NCBI RefSeq assembly: GCF_014837045.1
Contig: NZ_JACSPR010000014.1
Location: 1 to 64,000, forward strand
DNA from: Corynebacterium gallinarum
GTDB lineage: Bacteria > Actinomycetota > Actinomycetes > Mycobacteriales > Mycobacteriaceae
Direction of reading: 5' to 3'
DNA length: 64,000 nucleotides
Shown here: piece after piece, positions 8,238-17,508 of the stretch
Position numbering within the stretch: position 1 is the stretch's first letter
How the letters are laid out: every line of letters begins with the position of its first letter
The notes under the pieces: model-generated
Seen by the model: the letters and a program-made list of their open reading frames with translations, nothing else
Databases searched by the model: none
What the model was told of the DNA's origin: nothing
Position numbers and translations under genes: made by a program

Positions 8238-8453
8238 GGGGCTCACACCGTAAGCAATATACGGTTCCCCTGCGCTAGCAGTAGAGGCGGTGACCCACTA
8301 CCTACCTGAAGGGCAGTGGGCGTGCAGAGGTTCTAGGTGGAGAGGTGCCGCTTCTTAGAGAGACACTGTGGTTCTTGGACTCATCATGTTGTGTGGGTGG
8401 GGTGGTGGGTCTACAGAGTTCTTGCGTACCTTGCCGGGGTGGGACACTGTGCG

Positions 8454-11400
8454 TCAGGCAGCGTGCTGGGCCATCGTCTCCATCTGCTCGATGACTAGCT
8501 TGATAGCCTCCGGTTGCTTATCCGGTGGGTAGCCGTTGAGGATCAACAACCGTTTGACCGAGGATCGTAGTTTCGCCCGGACATCCTCCCGGACTGTCCA
8601 GTCGGTGCGGACATCACGGCGCATCACGCCCACCAGCTGGCGGGCGATCTCGGCGAGCATCCCCGGCCCCTGCTCCTGGACCGCGGACTCGTTCAGCGCC
8701 ACGGCATCGTAGAAGGCGAGCTCATCGTCGTTGAGCGGGGGAGTGAACTGCTTCCCGCGGGTGGCTTCCTGGGCGACTTCTTTGGCTAAGGCCACCAGCT
8801 CGGCGATGACCTCAGCTGAGGTCAACTGCTGGTTGGTGTACTTGTTCATCAGCTCGGTGATCCGCTCCGAGAACGCTCGCTGCCGGATGACGTTGTTGCG
8901 GGTGGTGCGCTGGGTTTCCTCCGCGATCAGTGCTCGTAGCGCTTCTATCGCCAGCTGTGGGTTGCGGGCCTTTTGGGTTCTGGCGATGAATTCTGGGGTC
9001 AGGTCGTCGAGGGAGGGTTTGGGCATGCCGGCAGCAGCGTAGATGTCCAGGACCTCGCCGGTGGCATCGGTAGCGGTAGCGATCAATTGCCCGAGCATGC
9101 GCTGGACGTCCTCCGGGACGGGTTCGCCACGGCTGGCGCGGTCCTGGGCGTCGTATTTGCCCATCCACACCCGGATCTCCTCGTACACCTGGATCTCCGG
9201 GCGTAGCTCCTCCAGCTGCCCGGACCCGGTGCACAGCGCCCACGCGCGGGCTAGCTGTCCGGCGGTGCGTTGGTAGCGGGCGGCCAGGGTCTCCGATTCG
9301 TCTTCCGCGGTAGCATTGCCGGGGGTGGCGGGATCGCGCAGGTAGTTCACCGCCCCGGTGACCGCGTTGAGGAAGGCCTTCGGCCCGGACTGATTGAGCA
9401 CACCCCGCCAGTCGTAACCGTCGAGCAGCTCCCGGATCCGGCCGACAAGGACGGTGACTAGGGCGGCGGCTTCCTCGATGTTCTTGCCGACCGGCTTGTT
9501 CTTCTGATCGGTGTGGGAGTACTCGGCCAGGGCCGTGGCGAGGTTATCGGCCAGGGGAGCGTAGGCGACGAGCAGGCCGTCAGTTTTGCCGCGGAAGGTG
9601 CGGTTGACCCGGGCAAGGGTCTGCATCAGCAGTGCACCCTTCAAAGGGCGGTCAAGATACAAGGTGTGCAGGGGAGGGGAATCAAAGCCGGTGAGCATCA
9701 TGTCCTTGACGATGACCAGCTCAAGCTCATCGTCCGGGTTTTTGAGTCGCTCTTTGATGGTGTTGTTCGCTGACGCACGACGCACGTGGTCGGCGACCGG
9801 GGGAGTATCTGATGCGGAGCCGGAGTAGACGACCTTGATCTTACCCTTGTCGATTTCCTCGGAGTGCCAGTCCGGGCGCAGGGTGGTGATCGCTTCGTAG
9901 AGGTTCGCACAGATCTCCCGGGTCGCACCCACAATCAGTGCTTTGCCGAAGGTAGGGGCACCGTCCGGATCGGCGATAAACGGGGCCACGGCCTGGCGGC
10001 GCTGCTCCCAGTGGGCAACCAGATCCTTCGCGAGAATGGCCAGGCGATCAGGTGCCCCGTAAACGGCGTTAACCACCGCAACGGACTGCTCGATCCGGGC
10101 CCTGGTCTCGCCCTCAAGCCCGGTGGTGGCCTCATCGGCGGCAGTGTCGAGATCATTCTCGGTGACACCGTCTGCCAGTTGCACCTTGATCAGGCGGGGT
10201 TCGAAGTAGACAGGCACGGTCGCGCCGTCGTCGACGGCGCGCGACAGGTCGTAGATGTCGATGTAGTCGCCGAACACATCGCGGGTGTTGCGGTCCTCGA
10301 AGGAGATCGGCGTGCCGGTGAACGCGATGAGCGTGGCGTTGGGCAGGGCGTCGCGTAGGTGGCGGGCGTAGCCGTCGAGGTCGTCGTAGTGGCTGCGGTG
10401 GGCCTCATCGACGATGACGATGATGTTCTTGCGGTCACTGAGCAGCGGGTGTTCGGTACCGGAGTCCTTCTCGTCTTTGGTCAGGCCGAATTTCTGCAGG
10501 GTGGTGAAGTAGATCCCCCCGGTCCCCCGGCCGGTGAGCTCTGCGCGTAACTGCGCGCGGGTGCTGATCTGGTGTGGGGTATCCGGTAGCAGCTGGGAGC
10601 GGGCGAAGCCGGAGTAGAGCTGCCCATCAAGTTCAGTGCGGTCGGTAACCAGGACGACGGTGGGGTTTTTCAGCACCGGGTGGCGCATGACGGCAGCAGT
10701 GTAGAGCTCCATTTCCATGGATTTGCCTGAGCCTTGGGTGTGCCAGACGACGCCGGCTTTGCCGTTGGTGCGTACCGCGTCAATCGTGGATCCTACGGCC
10801 TTGGTGACCGCGAAGTATTGGTGGGGTTTGGCGATGCGTTTGACCAGGCCGTCGGCGCCGGCATCGAACGCGGTGTAGGAGCGCAGCAGCTGCAGGAACC
10901 GGGTGGGGTTGTACAAGCCGGCAATCGCGGTTTCGATCGGTAGGACGGCTTGCCCGTCCATGGTGTGGTTGACGGGAACGGGGGCGCCGTCGTCGTCGAC
11001 GTTCCAGGGGGAGAAGTGGTTGAGTGGGGTAAACGGGGTGCCGTACTTCGCGTCCAACCCATCGGAGGCAAAGGTGAACACACAGAACCGGAACGCCAGG
11101 GGAAATTCGCGGAGGTAGGTCTGCAGCTGGGCGTGGGCGGCTGCGACATTGGCTGTGTGGGAGCCGGCTTTTTTTAGTTCCATGATGCTCACAGGCATGC
11201 CGTTGCAGTAGAGCACGATATCAAACCGGCGTCGGTAGTCGCCCTGGACGAGGGTGATCTGGTTGACGGCGAGGAAATCGTTGTCGAACTCTTCTGTCCC
11301 GATGATGCGCAGGGTTGGGTTGTGTTCGGTGCCCTCTGAGTCGAGGTAGGTCAGCCGGTAGCCGTCGACGAACATCTTGTGGATGCGGTGGTTCTCGGTG

Positions 11401-11651
11401 ATCGCATCCTGCGATGTGGGTGCGGTGATCTCAGCACAGGCCTGCTGTAGGTACTGATCTGGCACACCCGGATTCAGCCGGCGTAGGGCAGCAAGCAGGC
11501 GGGGGCGGATGAGTAGTTCATCCCAGGAGTCGCGCTCCCCGGTGCCGGGAGCGATGTCATCGCCGTGGAGGGGCAGCCAGCTGTTCTCCCCGAGCTGGTC
11601 GAGGACCAGAGCTTCCCAGTCAGCCTCGGAGAAACTGGTCTGTATACCCAT
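8454..11651 (-). CDS. hsdR: type I restriction enzyme, HsdR (R) subunit
   Basis: A protein of about 1065 residues, full length for HsdR. The N-terminal nuclease domain has the PD-(D/E)xK pattern (D144, E158-x-K160). Two RecA-like helicase domains follow, with Walker A GSGKS (307-311), DEAH (415-418) and FTGTP. It translocates DNA using ATP and cuts unmodified DNA at a distance, in complex with HsdM and HsdS. I chose the ATG at 11651, 6 bases after CAGGAG, over the GTG one codon upstream. The gene follows hsdS by 104 bp, completing an hsdM-hsdS-hsdR order. It appears intact. Confidence 0.95.
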   Translation of the reverse strand: MGIQTSFSEADWEALVLDQLGENSWLPLHGDDIAPGTGERDSWDELLIRPRLLAALRRLNPGVPDQYLQQACAEITAPTSQDAITENHRIHKMFVDGYRLTYLDSEGTEHNPTLRIIGTEEFDNDFLAVNQITLVQGDYRRRFDIVLYCNGMPVSIMELKKAGSHTANVAAAHAQLQTYLREFPLAFRFCVFTFASDGLDAKYGTPFTPLNHFSPWNVDDDGAPVPVNHTMDGQAVLPIETAIAGLYNPTRFLQLLRSYTAFDAGADGLVKRIAKPHQYFAVTKAVGSTIDAVRTNGKAGVVWHTQGSGKSMEMELYTAAVMRHPVLKNPTVVLVTDRTELDGQLYSGFARSQLLPDTPHQISTRAQLRAELTGRGTGGIYFTTLQKFGLTKDEKDSGTEHPLLSDRKNIIVIVDEAHRSHYDDLDGYARHLRDALPNATLIAFTGTPISFEDRNTRDVFGDYIDIYDLSRAVDDGATVPVYFEPRLIKVQLADGVTENDLDTAADEATTGLEGETRARIEQSVAVVNAVYGAPDRLAILAKDLVAHWEQRRQAVAPFIADPDGAPTFGKALIVGATREICANLYEAITTLRPDWHSEEIDKGKIKVVYSGSASDTPPVADHVRRASANNTIKERLKNPDDELELVIVKDMMLTGFDSPPLHTLYLDRPLKGALLMQTLARVNRTFRGKTDGLLVAYAPLADNLATALAEYSHTDQKNKPVGKNIEEAAALVTVLVGRIRELLDGYDWRGVLNQSGPKAFLNAVTGAVNYLRDPATPGNATAEDESETLAARYQRTAGQLARAWALCTGSGQLEELRPEIQVYEEIRVWMGKYDAQDRASRGEPVPEDVQRMLGQLIATATDATGEVLDIYAAAGMPKPSLDDLTPEFIARTQKARNPQLAIEALRALIAEETQRTTRNNVIRQRAFSERITELMNKYTNQQLTSAEVIAELVALAKEVAQEATRGKQFTPPLNDDELAFYDAVALNESAVQEQGPGMLAEIARQLVGVMRRDVRTDWTVREDVRAKLRSSVKRLLILNGYPPDKQPEAIKLVIEQMETMAQHAA

Positions 11652-11755
11652 CACACGCTCCTGTTTTCATCTTTTTATGTCCTATGACCTCACCTTAACC
11701 AGCGTGAACACCAGTCCAGGTCAGTAGACAGGCATATTCTTCACCACGAGGTGGA

Positions 11756-12970
11756 TCAAAGGGTGCTCTCGAGAACCTTCTCCGCGTCCTTAACCTGAAG
11801 TTTTCCTGACATCAGCTGCGGTAAGAGCGCATCACGAGTGGCGGCGAGAGAGTGATTCTCAAGTAGTGCCGCCCGGGCGCTGTTATGGAGAGCAGCTGCG
11901 GTTTCATTAAAGGCCGCCATGGTCTCCGGGGCTGCCTTTCGGACCTGGAACTTCTTGAAGTTCCCTCGGCTCAACTCCAGGAAGGTGGCGCCGTTGGCGA
12001 GGGAAATGAACTCATCGACACGGCTGCGCATTTCGTGGAAGAGCCAGAAGCGCAGTGAGGGATCGTTCGGTTGCACGACAATGAAACCTTGATTGACGGC
12101 AGTTAATACTTGAGCGAGCGCGAAGGCGCCGATGGTTGCCCTAGACGTCATCAGGATTGACCCTGCCGGGTACAGCTCGGATGAGCAGGCATTCAGACCG
12201 GCTTCGGAGATAGTCCTGGAAGTTTTTTCCAGGTACGGACCGCTTAGCGCGGTCACGTCTGTCGGAGTCGCCCATGGCACCTCCCCGTCCCAATACTCGG
12301 GTTTCTTGGTGCTGGGGGTTCCTCCACCGGAAACCTTAGCGATATCAGCGAAAGTCTCATCTGAGTAGGTAGCTGATATGAGAGCGTGACGAAAAAGGGA
12401 ATCGGCAAGCTTGTCAGAAGTCTTCGCCAGCTGGGTGTTGGCGGCGATCTTGTCGTCGAGAGCCCCAAGAACCTCCGCAATGGCACGCTGTTCAGTAAGG
12501 GGGGGAAGAACAGCATCAAAAGCTTCGATTCGAGAAGGGCTCGTATGGCGAACGGTGCTTCCTGAGGCGGTTCCTAAAATGTATGAACGGTATAAATCAG
12601 TGCGTAAATAGTACGCCAAAAAATTCTTACTTAGTCGATTCGGGTCGGTAACCTCTACGAGACCAATTCTCTGATTATGGAGATAACGGCGCCCAGCTGG
12701 CACCACCGCAGGCAATCCTAGAGTGTCCCCCGCCTTACTGAGATCCGTCATTGTGATGACTAGATCTCCTGGCTGCAACTCATACTCTTTAGGAAAATCA
12801 CCAGAGAAGGTTTTTGGCTTTGCCTCTCGAAATCCGCCGCCTACAGCGAAATTACCTGGTGTTAGAAGTGTAGGAAAATTCAAATCCTCACTGAATTCCT
12901 TGCCTGGAAAAGCAAAACCATGCTTCACTCGGAGGATATCACCAAGGCGAATGGACTGGGGCTTAGACAT
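11756..12970 (-). CDS. hsdS: type I restriction-modification specificity subunit HsdS
   Basis: A 404-residue specificity protein with two target-recognition halves, each followed by a conserved helical spacer (the second ends near GKLQVKDAEKVLE). The repeats LADSLFRHALIS and LLPQLMSG, and the SRATIGAFALA-type segment, are typical of the family. It decides which bipartite DNA site the complex methylates or restricts; that site cannot be predicted from sequence. The ATG at 12970 overlaps the hsdM stop by 8 bases and has GGGAGG just upstream, so translation is coupled. Codon use is more AT-rich than hsdR, as often seen for rapidly exchanged hsdS genes. Confidence 0.92.
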   Translation of the reverse strand: MSKPQSIRLGDILRVKHGFAFPGKEFSEDLNFPTLLTPGNFAVGGGFREAKPKTFSGDFPKEYELQPGDLVITMTDLSKAGDTLGLPAVVPAGRRYLHNQRIGLVEVTDPNRLSKNFLAYYLRTDLYRSYILGTASGSTVRHTSPSRIEAFDAVLPPLTEQRAIAEVLGALDDKIAANTQLAKTSDKLADSLFRHALISATYSDETFADIAKVSGGGTPSTKKPEYWDGEVPWATPTDVTALSGPYLEKTSRTISEAGLNACSSELYPAGSILMTSRATIGAFALAQVLTAVNQGFIVVQPNDPSLRFWLFHEMRSRVDEFISLANGATFLELSRGNFKKFQVRKAAPETMAAFNETAAALHNSARAALLENHSLAATRDALLPQLMSGKLQVKDAEKVLESTL

Positions 12971-14630
12971 CAATCCTCCCGAGTTGCTCGCGCACAATCG
13001 CTGCCAGTCGTTCGGATTCGTCGAACTGCTCGAAGAGTTCCTTCTTCAAACGGGCAATCTTTTCATTGATTGGTTCCCCGTCGTCTTCGATTTCGGCTGC
13101 GCCGACGTAGCGGCCGGGAGTCAGAGCGTAGTCGGCATCCTTGATCTCGTCGAGGGTGGCTGAGTAGCAGAAACCAGCCTCATTCTCGTAGGTCTTTCCT
13201 TCGGCGGAGGGGGTTCCGCGCCATGCGTGGAAGGTGTCGGCGATCTTGGCGATGTCTTCGTCACTGAGAGCGCGCTCTGCCCGGTCGATCATGTGGCCGA
13301 GGTTGCGGGCGTCGATGAACAGTACCTGCCCCGTACGGTCTATCGAGCCGTTCTCGCCGGCGGTTTTGTCCTTGGCGAAGAACCACACGCATACCGGAAT
13401 ACCGGTGGACCGGAACAACTGCGTGGGTAGGGCCACCATGCAGGAGACAAGGTCGGCTTCGACCAGTTCGGCACGGATTTTTCCTTCGCCACCCGAGTTG
13501 GAGGACATGGAGCCGTTGGCCATGACCACACCAGCCGACCCGCCGGGAGCGAGCTTGGAGATGATGTGCTGGATCCAGGCGTAGTTGGCGTTGTTCTTCG
13601 GGGGCACACCGTAGCGCCAGCGGGGGTCTTCTTCGTTGCGTGCCCAGTCCTTGATGTTGAACGGGGGGTTGGCCATGATGTAGTCGGCCTGCATATCTGG
13701 ATGCTGGTCGCGGGCGAAGGTATCACCCCAGCGAGGGGCGAGGTTGGCGTTAAGTCCGTGGATGGCGAGGTTCATCTTGGCCATTCGCCAGGTACGTTCG
13801 TTGAGTTCCTGGCCGTAGACGGAGATCGCGGTGCGATCCTCGTTGTGGGCGTCAAGGAACTTTTCGGTCTGGACGAACATGCCACCTGAGCCGCAGCACG
13901 GGTCGTAGACTCGTCCGCTAGTCGGCTCGAGGACTTCGACGAGGACGCGGACGACGCCTGCAGGGGTGTAGAACTCGCCGCCGCGCTTGCCTTCTGCCCG
14001 GGCGAATTTCTCCAGGAAGTATTCGTAGACCTCGCCGAGTAGATCTCGTGCGCGACCGGGGCCTTGACCGGTAAACTGGGCGGTGTTGAACAGGTCAATC
14101 AGCTCACCAAGGCGGCGCTGATCGATGTTGTCGCGGTTGAAGATACGCGGCAGCGTGCCTGCCAGGGTGGGGTTCGCGGCCATGATCTCGTCCATGGCTG
14201 CATCGATGAGCTCACCGATGCTCTTCGGCGCCTGGCCGTTCAGGGCATGCAGGCCCTTGGCGTTATCCGCCAGGTACTCCCATCGGGCATGTTCAGGAAC
14301 CCAGAACACACCGTGGCCGATGTATTCGTCGATGTCGTCGATGAGTAGCCCTATCTGCTCATCCGTCATGCCGTCCGCGGCGAGTTCCTCACGGAGCTGG
14401 GTGCGACGCTCGGTGAAAGCATCGGAGACGTATTTGAGGAACACCAGTCCAAGGATGACGTCCTTGTACTGGGAGGCATCCATGGAACCGCGGAGTTTGT
14501 CGGCGGCCTTCCAGAGCGTGTCCTTCAGTTCCTTCATGGTCGAGGGCGTAGCCCCGTCCTTCTTCTTCGTAGACAAATTGTTTTCCTTGTGTAGAGATGG
14601 TCTTTTTAGCTTAGGCGCAGTGGTCGACAT
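12963..14630 (-). CDS. hsdM: type I restriction-modification methyltransferase HsdM
   Basis: An N6-adenine methyltransferase subunit of about 555 residues. It has a helical N-terminal domain (MKELKDTLWKAADKLRG), the S-adenosylmethionine motif DPCCGSGG (243-250) and the catalytic NPPF (321-324). It methylates the host's copies of the site set by HsdS. I chose the ATG at 14630 behind GAGGG. The same frame stays open upstream to at least 14888 with plausible protein-like sequence (QQVSQTVDAAINLVRYGDNT), so a longer product or a fused remnant of another gene is possible. It is the first gene of the hsdM-hsdS-hsdR operon. Confidence 0.93.
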   Translation of the reverse strand: MSTTAPKLKRPSLHKENNLSTKKKDGATPSTMKELKDTLWKAADKLRGSMDASQYKDVILGLVFLKYVSDAFTERRTQLREELAADGMTDEQIGLLIDDIDEYIGHGVFWVPEHARWEYLADNAKGLHALNGQAPKSIGELIDAAMDEIMAANPTLAGTLPRIFNRDNIDQRRLGELIDLFNTAQFTGQGPGRARDLLGEVYEYFLEKFARAEGKRGGEFYTPAGVVRVLVEVLEPTSGRVYDPCCGSGGMFVQTEKFLDAHNEDRTAISVYGQELNERTWRMAKMNLAIHGLNANLAPRWGDTFARDQHPDMQADYIMANPPFNIKDWARNEEDPRWRYGVPPKNNANYAWIQHIISKLAPGGSAGVVMANGSMSSNSGGEGKIRAELVEADLVSCMVALPTQLFRSTGIPVCVWFFAKDKTAGENGSIDRTGQVLFIDARNLGHMIDRAERALSDEDIAKIADTFHAWRGTPSAEGKTYENEAGFCYSATLDEIKDADYALTPGRYVGAAEIEDDGEPINEKIARLKKELFEQFDESERLAAIVREQLGRIDV

Positions 14631-14993
14631 ACCTACCCTCGGTCCTCTTTGATTATCGAATGCTTGTGCGCTAAGAGGGGGTTGTAGTGTTGTCGGTGTC
14701 CAGTTGGTGTTGTCGCCGTAGCGGACGAGATTTATTGCGGCATCTACGGTCTGGCTGACCTGTTGGGGCAGGCGCTCAGCGGTGGTCTGGAGATCAGCCA
14801 GTTTGGTCAGAGGGCCAGCAGGTTCAGTTTGGTGTTCGCCAGCCGGATTTGGAATTTCGATCTTCTGGGGGTCTCTCCGGTAGATCACTGTCTCGAGGTT
14901 GGCCGCTTCATTGAATGAGGCATTGATGCAGGCTACTAAGCAGTTATGACTCCTCCCTCCGGGTGCCTTAAGAGGTGCAGGGTGGGCGGAAAA

Positions 14994-15045
14994 ACATACG
15001 TATGTTGTAACGTCATGGCGCTAAATATAAGTATGTTGTGGTGTT
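14994..15045. promoter_or_regulatory. second cluster of parA-operator-like sites upstream of hsdM
   Basis: ACATACGTATGT at 14994-15005 is the same 12-bp palindrome core seen upstream of parA (5534-5545). It is followed by TTGTAACGTC and by TAAGTATGTTGT at about 15028-15039. The cluster lies upstream of the hsdM start region and next to the IS5-type element. It may be an extra centromere site or a displaced piece of the partition locus. Confidence 0.5.
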
Positions 15046-15091
15046 ATGGCGATTTAGTGCGTAGCAGCTCAACTCCCAGAACTTCTGCTTA

Positions 15092-16021
15092 GAGATCGCG
15101 CGGATAGGTCAGGGTTGTTGGGTCGGGCGAGTCTCCCAGCGATAGGTGCACCAGGCCTCCCGGGCCAGCCGGCGAACAACGATCACGGCGTTGGCTAAAG
15201 AAATGAACGCTTCAATGACCCGGATGCGACGTTCGGTACACACCTGCAGTTTCTTGAACCCGCGGTTATGCCACGAGTTCGTCCGCTCCACCACCCACCG
15301 GGCCCCGGCCTGCAACGGGACCCCTTTCTGGCTGATCACCCACTCGCAGCCAAGTTCGGTCAACAGACTGCGGGTCTTGCTTGAGTCGTATCCGGCGTCC
15401 AGATGCACGGTGATTTGATCGGGCAGGGCGAGTCCGAACCGGCCTAGTTTCTCCAATGTCGGGCGCAACAACGGTGAGTCATGCCGGTTGGCACCGGCGA
15501 CCACGCACCCAAGCGGGATACCTGCGCCGTCGACCAGCAGGGAGCGTTTCGTGCCTTGTTTGCCCCGGTCAACCGGGGATCGCCCGGCGGCTTCACCACC
15601 GCAGGGGGCTTTGACGATGCACCCGTCCACGCTTAAGTTTTCCAGATCGAGTCCGACGATACGGTCGTAGAATTCCAAACAGATCTGTTCCAGCTGCTCG
15701 AAGATGCCGGCGGTGATCCACTCGTCCCGGCGATCTTGGCATAGGAGGCGCCGAGGACGAGGACCTGGATGAGCTTGTCGAAGATGATCCGGTCCGGGAT
15801 TCGTGGGCGGTGGCACCGAAGTGGGTGGGTGTCGGTCACGGGTGGGATCAGCGCGGCGAACTGGCACCAGAGGGGGTCGATGATAGAGGATGGAAGGGCA
15901 GGCACGAGTGCTCCTGAGTGGTGTACGTTTTCTTGGTCGAATCCGTATCTACCAGGCCTCGTGCCTGCTCTTGTTCACCACCCCACCGTGGCCCCCTGTA
16001 TCTTCCTATCCGCGCAATCTC
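15092..16021 (-). mobile_element. IS5-family insertion sequence (IS1031-like group), 930 bp
   Basis: Ends are inverted repeats starting GAGATCGCGCGGATAGG (15092-15108) and, read inward from the right, GAGATTGCGCGGATAGG (16005-16021), with one mismatch. A 3-bp direct repeat TTA flanks both ends (15089-15091 and 16022-16024), the T-N-A target duplication of this group. The element carries one transposase gene on the minus strand, which is damaged. The intact ends and target duplication indicate insertion at this site. Confidence 0.85.
15109..15905 (-). pseudogene. IS5-family transposase, disrupted by a deletion/frameshift
   Basis: The N-terminal part (MPALPSSIIDPLWCQFAALIP, from a GTG at 15905 behind AGGAG) runs to SYAKIAG. 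The remainder (RDEWITAGIFEQLEQICLEF, then DGCIVKAPCGGEAAGRSPVDRGKQGTKRS and a DDE catalytic region) continues in another frame. Family members have a conserved ~11-residue stretch between AKIA and RDEW that is missing here, and no slippery run is visible at the junction. This looks like a small deletion rather than programmed frameshifting, so the element is probably dead. Confidence 0.75.
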
Positions 16022-16052
16022 TTATAACAACGATGCGTGCAAAAGTAGCTGC

Positions 16053-16514
16053 CTACACCACCGAGCGAGATGTAGCCAGAATAGAATCTGCTGCTAACAC
16101 CGCTTCGACCTTGTGCTTAGTAGTCTGTGCTGCTGAAATCTCATCTCGTGCATTCATGAGTCGCCGATAAATATCCGCAATCACTTTTTCGCGTCCTTCA
16201 AGGGCGGTACCGATCCCCTGCGTGAACATTAACTTATCCCACACAATGATCTGTTCACTAAGATCAAAAGAAGCATCTGCAGCCAAAGCATCAATTTCAT
16301 TATTAACAGCTTCACTATCATGATCTACAGAGAACTGAGATCTGATAATCAATATCAACCCTATAACAGGAACGATAAAAGTCACCAAGAACGCCAGAAT
16401 CCATAGAATCGGACCCCAAGCGAAGAAAAGTACAACAGGGGCACCCAGCACAGTCATAGCGATCCAAAACTGCTTATTGTCGTTCTTACCCTGCTCTGTT
16501 GGATCATTACTCAT
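16053..16514 (-). CDS. small membrane protein, unknown function
   Basis: A 153-residue protein with a polar N-terminus, two closely spaced transmembrane helices (about residues 17-35 and 38-58), then a charged helical cytoplasmic-type domain of ~90 residues. No family recognised. Its ATG lies 9 bases after the stop of the 97-residue gene at 16524, without a clear ribosome binding site, so it is probably translated by coupling. Both genes are AT-rich relative to the surrounding DNA. They could be a toxin-immunity, defence or signalling pair; nothing in the sequence decides this. Confidence 0.6.
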   Translation of the reverse strand: MSNDPTEQGKNDNKQFWIAMTVLGAPVVLFFAWGPILWILAFLVTFIVPVIGLILIIRSQFSVDHDSEAVNNEIDALAADASFDLSEQIIVWDKLMFTQGIGTALEGREKVIADIYRRLMNARDEISAAQTTKHKVEAVLAADSILATSRSVV

Positions 16515-16523
16515 ATTTATAAA

Positions 16524-16817
16524 TTAAATCCATTTCAAATAACCAGGCCAAAGCGAGATTGCTGCATAAAACAACAGAATACCCGCGATTAATCCAATAA
16601 CGACAAGTACAATTCCGATATTCCTGAGAAATAGATCATTAGTCACAGGCTTCGCATAGACATCACCAGCAAGATTACGCAAATGCGCTCGCACACTTGC
16701 CTGTTCAACCTCTGACATAGCTTGGCGACGCTGGCGGCGGATACGCTCAACATCAGCGACAGACACCCGTGGCGCTTCTTTGGGGCGACCAAGCTCAGCC
16801 CACGTGAATTTTGACAT
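16524..16817 (-). CDS. small tail-anchored-type membrane protein, unknown function
   Basis: A 97-residue protein. The N-terminal ~60 residues are charged and helical (VADVERIRRQRRQAMSEVEQ), and a single hydrophobic helix lies near the C-terminus (IGIVLVVIGLIAGILLFYAA). No family recognised. It is the first gene of a two-gene operon with the 153-residue membrane protein at 16053. The operon is AT-rich and is bordered by an IS5-type element on one side and a hairpin at 16877-16922 on the other, suggesting a separately acquired module. Confidence 0.6.
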   Translation of the reverse strand: MSKFTWAELGRPKEAPRVSVADVERIRRQRRQAMSEVEQASVRAHLRNLAGDVYAKPVTNDLFLRNIGIVLVVIGLIAGILLFYAAISLWPGYLKWI

Positions 16818-16876
16818 GTATAAAATTTAACACGGTGTTGTGTAAAACATATATCTATCCTGCAGCAGTATAAAAG

Positions 16877-16922
16877 GGACCTGACCCGCCCGTTAGGTGT
16901 CTACCAAACGGAGGTCAGGTCC
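16877..16922 (-). terminator. long hairpin upstream of the membrane-protein pair
   Basis: GGACCTGACC (16877-16886) pairs perfectly with GGTCAGGTCC (16913-16922), with an inner CCGTT/AACGG stem. On the minus strand the stem is followed by CCCTTTTAT, so it could terminate the frame ending at 16943. The GGACCTGACC arms also resemble insertion-sequence ends, so a relic of two abutting ends is an alternative. Confidence 0.45.
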
Positions 16923-16942
16923 ATAAGAACCAGATCTCAACA

Positions 16943-17443
16943 TTATAGAAATGTTGATAATAATGTATGTATCACCAGTGTCGCGACAATCGTTACGACC
17001 GTCTTGCCTGGCCACCGCGCATAGTTAAAATCGATCCCCCTTCCCCACCGCATGGGCACCATTGCAGCAGGATCCCCCGGGTTGTAGTAGAAAATACGCA
17101 GAACATAATGGGCAGGGTCGTCCCGGGGATCTTTCCCTTTACCCACACAGGGCAGATTGTCCGACATCGTTTGCCCCGACCGGTTATCAGCTACCCCATC
17201 ATCATCTGAGGTCATTGTCGTCCCAACATCCCAATCAACGTGGTGAATCCTTATCGTCCCTCCTCCAGCGTAGGGCACCTCTGTTAGCCGAATAGCGGCC
17301 CACGTAGTAGGAACGCTATTAGTTAGAGTGCTATTGAGGCGGGCGCACAAGTGCCATGGCGAGGGTGTCCCATTTCCAAGGAAGTGGAACACCCTTAATG
17401 ACGCCAATTGAAAATGCATAGTCCCAGGAGAAAATTGTTCCAC
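16943..17443 (-). CDS. hypothetical protein, uncertain
   Basis: An open frame of up to 166 codons with a GTG start at 17443 or an ATG at 17417. It ends in a hydrophobic helix (VVTIVATLVIHTLLSTFL), and a hairpin lies just beyond the stop. No family recognised and no good ribosome binding site is seen. It runs divergently from the resolvase at 17509. Support is the sensible C-terminal membrane segment and the downstream hairpin only; it may be non-coding. Confidence 0.35.
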   Translation of the reverse strand: MEQFSPGTMHFQLASLRVFHFLGNGTPSPWHLCARLNSTLTNSVPTTWAAIRLTEVPYAGGGTIRIHHVDWDVGTTMTSDDDGVADNRSGQTMSDNLPCVGKGKDPRDDPAHYVLRIFYYNPGDPAAMVPMRWGRGIDFNYARWPGKTVVTIVATLVIHTLLSTFL

Positions 17444-17508
17444 AAGCTATTCCAACGAACTGCCTCACTAAAGCTGCTGCAGAATAGACTTCCGGTACGC
17501 TGTGGGCC

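Noticed and set aside
8290..8325. CCCACT/AGTGGG hairpin after repA
   Set aside because: Only six base pairs with a 15-base loop and no T-run; too weak to call a terminator or origin feature.
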